DNA of 40,994 bases, taken from positions 1 to 40,994 of the forward strand of contig JAJDNS010000204.1 of the NCBI GenBank assembly GCA_022340585.1, given 5' to 3'. Below, one piece after another: positions 16,075 to 22,125 of the stretch. Within the stretch, counting starts at the first letter, position 1, and each line of letters opens with the position of its first letter. Source of the DNA: Acidobacteriota bacterium (GTDB lineage: Bacteria; Acidobacteriota; Vicinamibacteria; Fen-336). The position numbers and the translations under genes are program-made. The notes below the pieces were generated by a model. It made no database searches, was not told the origin of the DNA, and saw only the letters and a program-made list of their open reading frames with translations.

Positions 16075-17331
16075 TCACACGCCGGAGCGCTGGGTCTCCG
16101 CCGCGTCCAGCCAGGCGGGGCTGACGCGGACGCCCCACCCCGGCTCCGTGGACATCGGGACGTCGCCGTCCACCACCCGGAGGGCCGGGTCGAAGAGCCC
16201 CTCGGTCCAGGGCGTGTCCTCGATGGAGTACTCGAGGAACGGTCCCGCGTTCGGGATGGCGGCGAGGAGATGCAGGCTGAAGACCGTCACCATGGCCAGG
16301 TTCGCGGAGTGCGGCACGCAGGGCATTCCCGCCTTCTCGGCCATGCGCGCCACCCGCAACGTCCGGAGCAGGCCTCCCATGTAGCAGACGTCGGGCTGCA
16401 CGATGTCCACCGCGGGCAGGGCGATCATTCGCCGCCACTGGGCCAGGTCGTTGTCCTGCTCGCCACCGGCCACGTCTACGTCGAGGGCGGCGGCCACCTG
16501 CGTCGTCCACTCGAGCTCCCAGTACGGGCAGGGCTCCTCGAAGTGGTCGTACCCGTGCTCTTCCAGGAGGCGGCCCACCTCGATCGCCTTCGGCGGCGTG
16601 TAGCACGAGTTCCCGTCGGCCTTGAGGGACACGCCCTCCCCCACCGCCTGGCGGATCGCTGGCACCAGCGTCTCGGTCCGTCCCGGCCACTGGTCCTCGT
16701 CGCGCCCGTTCACCTTCCCCACCCGAACCTTGAAGGCCCGGTAGCCCTTCTCGTCGCGCAGGCGGACCAGCCTCGCCGCCTCGTCCTCGGGCGTGATCTC
16801 CCGGCTCATGCTCGAGCCGTAGGCCGGGATCGGCTTCGCGGCGCCGCCGATGAGCTCGCACACGGGCTTGCCCGCGCGCTTTCCGAGAAGGTCCCAGGCC
16901 GCGGTCTCGGCCCCGGTCAAGGCTCGACACACGAAGGACCACGGGTACTTGTAGTTGGCCTCGATGCATCGGTCGACGATGTCCGAGAGGTCGGCCGGGT
17001 CCCGCCCGATGAAGTGACCGGCCACCTTGCGGTGCAGCACGGTGGCCGAGATGTCGGCGTCGTAGGTGGAGATCTGCCCCCAGCCCTCGGAGCCGTCGTC
17101 GGTCGTCAATCGGACGATGCTCACGTGACCCCGCGTGAACGTCTCGAGGCTCGCGATCCTGAGCCCGGTCTTCTCCCGGAGCACGGGGATCGGGTCGGGC
17201 GGACCGCCGATCACCGGCTCGCTCGGGGGAACGCTCGCTCGAGACCGGGGCGCGCGCTCGGCGGGGCGCGCGCACCCGGCGGCGCCGGCGACGGCGAGGC
17301 CCCCCAGAAAGGAGCGGCGACTGTGGGTCAT
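16075..17331 (-). CDS. Tat-exported enolase-superfamily (mandelate racemase-like) protein
   Basis: Enolase-superfamily barrel of 418 residues in the mandelate racemase subgroup, whose members dehydrate or racemise sugar acids. The N-terminus SRRSFLG with a hydrophobic stretch is a twin-arginine signal; Cys20 could act as a lipobox cysteine, though the -3 residue is atypical. KVRVG at 201-205 supplies the first catalytic lysine region. Metal ligands are Asp239 (KADGN), Glu265 (FEEP) and Glu291 (GGEQ). Asp314 (QPD) and His341 (PHS) form the expected His-Asp dyad. Export of such an enzyme is uncommon and suggests periplasmic work on sugar acids, or a binding role. ATG 17331 follows GAGGAGGTGAACG, and TATGAT lies 44 bases before it. 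Confidence 0.87.
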   Translation of the reverse strand: MTHSRRSFLGGLAVAGAAGCARPAERAPRSRASVPPSEPVIGGPPDPIPVLREKTGLRIASLETFTRGHVSIVRLTTDDGSEGWGQISTYDADISATVLHRKVAGHFIGRDPADLSDIVDRCIEANYKYPWSFVCRALTGAETAAWDLLGKRAGKPVCELIGGAAKPIPAYGSSMSREITPEDEAARLVRLRDEKGYRAFKVRVGKVNGRDEDQWPGRTETLVPAIRQAVGEGVSLKADGNSCYTPPKAIEVGRLLEEHGYDHFEEPCPYWELEWTTQVAAALDVDVAGGEQDNDLAQWRRMIALPAVDIVQPDVCYMGGLLRTLRVARMAEKAGMPCVPHSANLAMVTVFSLHLLAAIPNAGPFLEYSIEDTPWTEGLFDPALRVVDGDVPMSTEPGWGVRVSPAWLDAAETQRSGV

Positions 17332-17374
17332 CGTTCACCTCCTCGCCCAGCGACCTGCGCTGCGGTCGGCGTCG

Positions 17375-17380
17375 ATCATA
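17375..17380 (-). promoter_or_regulatory. Candidate -10 box (TATGAT) for the enolase-superfamily gene
   Basis: TATGAT on the minus strand lies 43 bases before the ATG at 17331, leaving a normal leader with a strong GAGGAGGT ribosome site. The box overlaps an ATG (17380) on the plus strand that could be mistaken for the start of the divergent nucleotidyltransferase. Confidence 0.5.
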
Positions 17381-17415
17381 TGCCAATGGAAGCCAGGGGG
17401 CCCGGGGCCACATGC

Positions 17416-17421
17416 TATCCT
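17416..17421 (+). promoter_or_regulatory. Candidate -10 box (TATCCT) for the nucleotidyltransferase pair
   Basis: TATCCT is followed eight bases later by GGAGGT (17429-17434) and then, five bases on, by CTG 17440. A transcript starting near 17428 would exclude the upstream in-frame ATGs at 17380 and 17386. Confidence 0.45.
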
Positions 17422-17439
17422 CGCCGTCGGAGGTGGCCC

Positions 17440-17970
17440 CTGGACTTCGCGCGGGTCTTCGACCGAGTGGCTCCGGTCCTCGACGAGCGGGGCTTCCCCT
17501 GCGCAGTCGTGGGGGGCCTGGGCCTGCACGCGTACGGGCACAGTCGCGCGACCTTCGACCTCGATCTCGTCACCCTCTCCGAAGCCCAGGCGCCCCTGGT
17601 CGCCCTCCTCGAGGAGCTGGGATACGAGACCGTGCACCGGTCACCGGGGTACTCCAACCACTCGCACCCGGATCCGGAGTGGGGCGGAGTCGATGTCGTG
17701 TACGTCGACGCCAGAACGGCGCGACAGCTGTTTGCGGCGCGCACGCGAACCCTGAAGCTGGGGGACCGCGACGTGCCGGTGCCCAGCGCCGAGCACCTCA
17801 TCGCCATGAAGGTGCAGGCCCTGCGCAACGACCCGTCGCGCGAGCTGCAGGATCTCGCCGACATCCAGTATCTCCTCGGGCTGCCGGACACGGACCGGGA
17901 GCAGGCTCGGGGCTACTTCGACAAGGCAGGAATGGCCGACTGGTATGACAAGCTCCTCCGAAGACTCTGA
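17440..17970 (+). CDS. Nucleotidyltransferase-fold protein (AbiEii/MNT-like)
   Basis: A 176-residue protein with the pol-beta-type nucleotidyltransferase fold. AVVGGLGLHAYGHSRATFDLDL at the N-terminus carries the Gly-Gly pair (25-26) and the metal-binding DLD (40-42); GVDVVY with Asp85 may give the third acid. Such proteins include antitoxin or toxin partners (AbiEii, MntA) and DUF6036-type proteins of unknown role. The start is uncertain. CTG 17440 has an ideal GGAGGT site; ATG 17380 and 17386 lie upstream of the likely promoter; GTG 17467 would remove nine residues before the motif. It overlaps the following 72-codon gene by 26 bases, implying coupled expression. Confidence 0.78.
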   Translation: MDFARVFDRVAPVLDERGFPCAVVGGLGLHAYGHSRATFDLDLVTLSEAQAPLVALLEELGYETVHRSPGYSNHSHPDPEWGGVDVVYVDARTARQLFAARTRTLKLGDRDVPVPSAEHLIAMKVQALRNDPSRELQDLADIQYLLGLPDTDREQARGYFDKAGMADWYDKLLRRL

Positions 17971-18163
17971 CCTCCTCGACCTCGAGAGTGGGCTCCCCAC
18001 GACTCCGGCCGACGTCCTGGCCCTGCGCCGGGTGCGGCGGTCCCGACGCTTGTCCACCGAAGAGTATCTGCGTGCCCTGGCCCGGCTTCCGCCGCGGCCA
18101 CCCGGAGCCGCTGCGTCGAGGAAGCGGGTCTACGGGGGAGAGCCCTTCCAGCTGACCGACTGA
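17945..18163 (+). CDS. Small conserved-looking partner of the nucleotidyltransferase, unknown
   Basis: A 72-residue protein: acidic N-terminus (SSSEDSDLLDLESGLPTTPADV), a basic helix around residues 26-45 (ALRRVRRSRRLSTEEYLRAL) and a short C-terminal tail (KRVYGGEPFQL). There is no signal peptide, membrane segment or cysteine. Its ATG lies 26 bases inside the nucleotidyltransferase gene, so the two are surely cotranscribed. The arrangement resembles two-gene toxin-antitoxin modules, but this partner is not a HEPN or AbiEi protein that I recognise, and I assign no function. The stop is followed 34 bases later by the next gene. Confidence 0.7.
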   Translation: MTSSSEDSDLLDLESGLPTTPADVLALRRVRRSRRLSTEEYLRALARLPPRPPGAAASRKRVYGGEPFQLTD

Positions 18164-18197
18164 GGTGAGATAGGCTACGGGCGCTGGGGAGGTCTTC

Positions 18198-20114
18198 ATG
18201 ATCCTGCGCTTCGTGGCCGCGAGCCTCGCGGTCCTCCTGCTGGCCACCGTCGTTCCGGGGGGTGACGAGTCCGCGCCGCTGGCCCTGCATCCCGACAACC
18301 CCCGGTACTTCCTGTTCCGCGGCGAGCCCGCGGTGCTCGTGACCTCGGGGGAGCACTACGGGGCGGTCCTCAACCGGGACGTCGACTACGTCCGGTACCT
18401 GGACGCCCTGGCCGGGGACGGGCTGAACCACACGCGGACGTTCTCGGGCGTGTACCGGGAGGTGGCGGGCTCGTTCGGGATCACCGAGAACACCCTGGCC
18501 CCGAAGCCCGACCGGTACGCGGCGCCCTGGGCCCGCAGCGAGACTCCCGGCGCCCTCGACGGGGAGAGCAAGTTCGACCTCGAGACGTGGGACGAGTCCT
18601 ACTTCCGGCGGCTCAAGGACTTCGTGACCCAGGCGTCGGAGCGCGGCATCGTTGTGGAGATGAACCTCTTCTGCCCCCTCTACCAGGAGGAGATGTGGGA
18701 GGTTTCCCCCATGAACGCTTCGAACAACGTGAACGGGGTCGGGGCCGTGGGGCGGGACGAGGTCTACACCCTGGCCCACGACGACCTCACCGCGGTGCAG
18801 GAGCGCCTCGCCCGGAAGATCGTCACCGAGCTGAACCCCTTCGACAACCTCTACTTCGAGATCACCAACGAGCCCTACCAGGGCACCGTCACCCGTGAGT
18901 TCGAGGACCGCATCGCGCAGGTCGTCGCCGAGGCCGAGGCCGGTCTCCCGAACCGCCACCTGATCTCCATGAACATCGCCAACCGGTCGAAGGTGATCGA
19001 GAACCCCAACCCCCTGGTCTCGATCTTCAACTTCCACTACGCGATCCCGCCCGAGGCGGTGGCGATGAACGGCCACGTGCGCGGGGTGATCGGCGACAAC
19101 GAGACGGGCTTCGAGGGACGGGAGGACGTCCTCTACCGGAGCGAGGGCTGGGCCTTCCTCATGGCGGGCGGGGGCCTCTACAGCAGCCTGGACTACTCGT
19201 TCACCGTCGCCCACCCGGACGGGACCTTCCTCGGGTACGAGTCCCCGGGGGGCGGGAGCCCGGCCCTCCGAGGCCAGCTGGGCATTCTGAAGCGGTTCGT
19301 GGAGGGCTTCGATTACGTGCGCATGGCGCCGGACCGGGCGGTGGTGAGCGGCTTGCCGGAGGGGCTCGAGGCCTGGGCCCTGGTGGAGCCCGGGCAGCAG
19401 TACGCGGCCTACGTCCTCGAGCGGGTGGGCGGCCGCTCCTTCGCCGCCCGCTGGACCGCGCGCCTCGATCCGCCGGCCACGGGCGAGTACACCTTCACCA
19501 CCGTCTCCGACGACGGCGTGCGGCTCTGGATCGACGACAGGCTGGTCGTCGAGAACTGGACCGACCACGGCTCCACCGCAGACTCGGGTCGAGTGAAGCT
19601 CAGCGCCGGTGAGCCCGTCACCCTGCGTCTCGACTTCTACCAGGGCAGGGGACGCGCGGAGGCCCGCCTGCGCTGGACCCTTCCCGACGGGGTCACCGAG
19701 GTGGTCCCGTCCGACCGGCTCTCCGTCGCCGGGGACGGCGCTCCGGGCCTGAAGGCCGAGTACTTCGAGGGCCCGGTCCTCGAGGGCGAGCCGGCCCTCG
19801 TCCGCACCGAGGCGACCGTCGACTTCGAATGGGAGGTCGGCGAGTCGCCCCTTCCTCCTCGGCCGCGCTGGAGCGGCCCGGCGACCTTCACCCTCGACCT
19901 CCCCGAGGGACTCTACCGGGCGGAGTGGATCGACACCCGGACCGGCGAGGTCGCGAAGAGCGAGGACCTCGAGCACTCCGGAGGGCCGCGGACGGTGGTG
20001 TCGCCGCCGTTCGAGGAGGACGTGGCACTGGCGGTGCGGGCGAACCCCGTTCTAGTCGAGGACCAGCCCCACGGCCGACAGGCGAGGGAGCTCCGTCGAG
20101 ATCGTTCCCGATGA
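18198..20114 (+). CDS. Secreted glycoside hydrolase-like protein with an inserted, permuted PA14 module
   Basis: Exported protein of 638 residues with a signal peptide (1-24). Residues 30-380 form a cellulase/DUF4038-like TIM barrel. Glu225 in EITNEPY is the probable acid/base and Glu302 in GDNETGF the probable nucleophile. A C-terminal beta-sandwich begins with EAWALVEPGQQYAAYVLERV (391-410) and continues at GPATFTLDLPEGLYRAEW (560-577). Between the two (about 413-559) is a PA14-type segment in reversed order: its second half (RWTARLDPPATGEYTF, SDDGVRLWIDD, ENWTDHG) precedes its first half (GLKAEYFEGP, VDFEW). ATG 18198 follows GGGGAGGTCTTC. The last 21 codons overlap the convergent gene. 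It probably acts on a plant or microbial glycan; the substrate is unknown. Confidence 0.85.
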   Translation: MILRFVAASLAVLLLATVVPGGDESAPLALHPDNPRYFLFRGEPAVLVTSGEHYGAVLNRDVDYVRYLDALAGDGLNHTRTFSGVYREVAGSFGITENTLAPKPDRYAAPWARSETPGALDGESKFDLETWDESYFRRLKDFVTQASERGIVVEMNLFCPLYQEEMWEVSPMNASNNVNGVGAVGRDEVYTLAHDDLTAVQERLARKIVTELNPFDNLYFEITNEPYQGTVTREFEDRIAQVVAEAEAGLPNRHLISMNIANRSKVIENPNPLVSIFNFHYAIPPEAVAMNGHVRGVIGDNETGFEGREDVLYRSEGWAFLMAGGGLYSSLDYSFTVAHPDGTFLGYESPGGGSPALRGQLGILKRFVEGFDYVRMAPDRAVVSGLPEGLEAWALVEPGQQYAAYVLERVGGRSFAARWTARLDPPATGEYTFTTVSDDGVRLWIDDRLVVENWTDHGSTADSGRVKLSAGEPVTLRLDFYQGRGRAEARLRWTLPDGVTEVVPSDRLSVAGDGAPGLKAEYFEGPVLEGEPALVRTEATVDFEWEVGESPLPPRPRWSGPATFTLDLPEGLYRAEWIDTRTGEVAKSEDLEHSGGPRTVVSPPFEEDVALAVRANPVLVEDQPHGRQARELRRDRSR

Positions 20115-21467
20115 GCAGCTCGCGGGATGCCCGGCCAGGCCGCTGTTGGCGGCGTGGGTGTCGGGATCGACCCGCAGGCCGGTGACGGCCGAGCAGCCCC
20201 GGCCGGTCAGGGTGATGGAGGCGGACAGGGGGTCGCCCTTGTTCACCAGCAGGATTCCCAGGCGGCCGTCGCCCCCGCTCGCGGCGTAGGCGGTGACCCG
20301 GCTGGTGGGAAGATCCGCGGTCGCCTCGAGCACCGACACCGAGCGATCCCGCCGGCCGAAGCCCAGCGTCCGGCCCACCAGGAGCATGGGCCAGTAGTTC
20401 GGCGTGCGGGAGGGCGGGCTCGAGGTGTCGTCGAGAAGCGCGTGCGGGTCCTGTGCGCTCAGGTCGATCCAGACGTTTCCGATGTCGATGACGCGGAACA
20501 GCTCGCCCGCGGTGTCGGCGAGCCAGAGGGCCTGCTCGATGCTGAGCTGCCCCCGGGTGGTGCCCTCGTCCCAGATGGCGGCGTTGTACTCGGTGAGGGC
20601 CACCCCGGCGTCGGGGGCGCCGACGCTCGCGAGCTTCCGGCGGATCTCGGCGACGAAGCCCGGGATGCGCTGGGGGGTAGAGAGGTCGACGCCCGCGGAG
20701 TTCGAGCCGGAGATCCAGCCGCCGTAGTAGTGGAAGCTGAAGTAGTCGAGGAGGCCAACCTTCCCCCGCGCGGCGAGGCCGTCGAGGAACCCGTTGCGCC
20801 AGCTCGGGCTCTCGCCGGAGCCGACCGGGCCCATCATCCGGGCCGAGGGATCCTCGGCCTTGACCGCTTCGGCGAGGGCGACGAAGGCCTCGACGTACTC
20901 GGGGGGAGACAGCATCGGGTTCCAGGAGCCGTCGTTCTCGTTGCCGACCTCGTAGTACGCGCCGGCCTGCCCCCGGGACACGAAGTGGCGGGCGAGGGCT
21001 CGAGCCTCTCCCGGGGCCGAGTGGCGCTGGCCGTCGATCGTGTGGTCGAAGGGGTTGAGGGAGTAGAGGGGGCGCCCCCCGACGCGATCGACGAAGCCCA
21101 GGTACTGCTCGACCCGCACCCCCCAGGACCAGTCGTCCCACACGACGTGGTCGTTGTCCGAGACCCGCTGGGTGACCCAGCAGTAGTTGTTGCTGAGGTT
21201 GCCGCCAGGCCCGCGGACGAGGCGGGCGCCCCGCTCGGCGACGTACCGGTCGGTGGGAGGAGCCAGGGTCGAGGGAGCGACCCAGATCCCGAGGTTGCCC
21301 CCGAGGACGGCCCCGGAGTCGACGACCCGGAGCGTCTGGCCGGCGTCGACGGACACCTGCACCGGGCCGGAGGGAGGGCTGGGGCCAGTCGGGTCTCCGT
21401 CGTCGCCGCCGGAGCCACCGCAGGCGGTCAGGAGGGCGAGGAGGAGGATGGGGGCAAGGGGGCGCAT
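20052..21467 (-). CDS. Lipoprotein glycoside hydrolase-like protein (GH39/GH51-like barrel)
   Basis: A 471-residue lipoprotein: signal peptide with lipobox LLTAC (Cys16), then a Gly/Asp/Pro linker. The barrel carries YEVGNENDGSWNP with the Asn175-Glu176 pair typical of clan GH-A acid/base residues. LTEYNAAIW has Glu292 as probable nucleophile. The C-terminal part (about 370-471) is beta-rich, as in arabinofuranosidase-like enzymes. This fits GH39, GH51 or a related clan A family; the exact family is undecided. ATG 21467 is preferred because the 31 codons upstream derive from the REP-like flank. TATCCT lies only eight bases before this ATG and no ribosome site is seen, so the message may be leaderless. 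The 3' end overlaps the convergent hydrolase by 63 bases. Confidence 0.84.
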   Translation of the reverse strand: MRPLAPILLLALLTACGGSGGDDGDPTGPSPPSGPVQVSVDAGQTLRVVDSGAVLGGNLGIWVAPSTLAPPTDRYVAERGARLVRGPGGNLSNNYCWVTQRVSDNDHVVWDDWSWGVRVEQYLGFVDRVGGRPLYSLNPFDHTIDGQRHSAPGEARALARHFVSRGQAGAYYEVGNENDGSWNPMLSPPEYVEAFVALAEAVKAEDPSARMMGPVGSGESPSWRNGFLDGLAARGKVGLLDYFSFHYYGGWISGSNSAGVDLSTPQRIPGFVAEIRRKLASVGAPDAGVALTEYNAAIWDEGTTRGQLSIEQALWLADTAGELFRVIDIGNVWIDLSAQDPHALLDDTSSPPSRTPNYWPMLLVGRTLGFGRRDRSVSVLEATADLPTSRVTAYAASGGDGRLGILLVNKGDPLSASITLTGRGCSAVTGLRVDPDTHAANSGLAGHPASCSSGTISTELPRLSAVGLVLD

Positions 21468-21475
21468 GGGGCCTA

Positions 21476-21481
21476 AGGATA
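21476..21481 (-). promoter_or_regulatory. Candidate -10 box (TATCCT), leaderless start of the lipoprotein hydrolase
   Basis: TATCCT on the minus strand ends eight bases before ATG 21467. Transcription would begin at or within a base or two of the ATG. No Shine-Dalgarno sequence is present. Confidence 0.45.
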
Positions 21482-21545
21482 CCGGAGGAGGGGCTGGTGT
21501 GACCCGGAGTCCATCGCGGGGCGAAGGGGAAGGGAATAACGGACT

Positions 21546-21615
21546 GGGGTCAGGCCCCATTCATTGCACCGCGGGCGCGACGGGGGCGGCGGCGCAACAG
21601 ACGGGGCCAGACCCC
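21546..21615. repeat. REP-like element B: GGGGTCAGGCCCC hairpin upstream of secG
   Basis: The arms 21546-21572 and 21589-21615 pair along most of 27 positions (outer GGGGTCAGGCCCC / GGGGCCAGACCCC, inner TTGCACCGC / GCGGCGCAA). The flank 21508-21545 (GGAGTCCATCGCGGGGCGAA then GGGAATAACGGACT) matches the flank of element A. The right arm ends ten bases before the TATACT of secG, so the element occupies the place of its -35 region. The 227-base gap 21468-21694 otherwise holds only the two promoters. Confidence 0.88.
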
Positions 21616-21620
21616 GCACT

Positions 21621-21641
21621 CTGGTATACTCGGAGTTTCGA
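21621..21641 (+). promoter_or_regulatory. secG promoter region with extended TATACT box
   Basis: CTGGTATACTCGGAGTTTCG contains an extended -10 (TATACT at 21625-21630). Nearly the same string (CTGGTATAC, then GGAGTTTCGA) precedes the Rieske gene on the other strand at 24634-24655. The leader to the secG ATG is about 57 nt. Confidence 0.55.
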
Positions 21642-21694
21642 CCGGCCCGGTCGGGGCCGGATGAGCTAACGGAAACGAGGAATCGGCGGCGGCC

Positions 21695-22087
21695 ATGGCT
21701 TTTCTGTACTACCTGATCATCTCCGTGCACGTCATCGCGTGCCTTCTGCTCATCGCGATCGTGCTTCTGCAGCAGGGCAAGGGGCAGGACCTCGCCAGCG
21801 CCTTCGGCGGCGGCGGCTCCCAGACCGCCTTCGGCCCCCGGGGCTCGGCCACGGTGCTGTCGCGGGCCACCACGATCCTGGCCGCGCTCTTCATGATCAC
21901 GAGCCTGACCCTCTCGGTCCTCAAGCCCGGCCGCAGCTCGGTTCTCGATCAGGTCCCGGAGACCGTCGCGACCCCGGCACCGGCCGAGTCCGGGGAAGAG
22001 ACGGCCCCGGCCCCGGCGCCCGTCCCGCCGGACGACGCCGCGGACACGGGCAACAGCGCTCCCGCCGAGGCCCCGGCCGAGCAGTAG
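21695..22087 (+). CDS. secG: Preprotein translocase subunit SecG
   Basis: SecG is the small accessory subunit of the SecYEG protein-conducting channel. The protein has 130 residues. Two hydrophobic helices (about 4-24 and 54-74) flank the conserved loop LLQQGKGQDLASAFGGGGSQTAFGPRG (split here as LLQQGKGQDL and AFGGGGSQTAFGPRG). The tail from about 85 is Pro/Ala/Glu-rich and disordered, longer than in E. coli, as is common in this group. ATG 21695 has only a weak purine-rich site. The gene lies about 5.7 kb after tpiA, although tpiA-secG is a widespread neighbour pair. A small CCGGCC/GGCCGG hairpin follows its stop. Confidence 0.93.
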   Translation: MAFLYYLIISVHVIACLLLIAIVLLQQGKGQDLASAFGGGGSQTAFGPRGSATVLSRATTILAALFMITSLTLSVLKPGRSSVLDQVPETVATPAPAESGEETAPAPAPVPPDDAADTGNSAPAEAPAEQ

Positions 22088-22125
22088 CGCCGGCCCGGGC
22101 ATCCGGCCGCAGGCCGGTTCAGCCC

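Noticed and set aside
16270..17439. Long upstream extension of the nucleotidyltransferase frame
   Set aside because: Antisense to the enolase-superfamily gene and lies upstream of the likely promoter.
21468..21560. N-terminal extension of the lipoprotein hydrolase to 21560
   Set aside because: The extra residues come from the repeat flank and would hide a good lipoprotein signal peptide that starts at 21467.
16042..21615. Integrated mobile island with attachment sites between tpiA and secG
   Set aside because: No integrase, tRNA gene, direct-repeat borders or change in base composition was visible; gene gain remains possible but not as a defined island.
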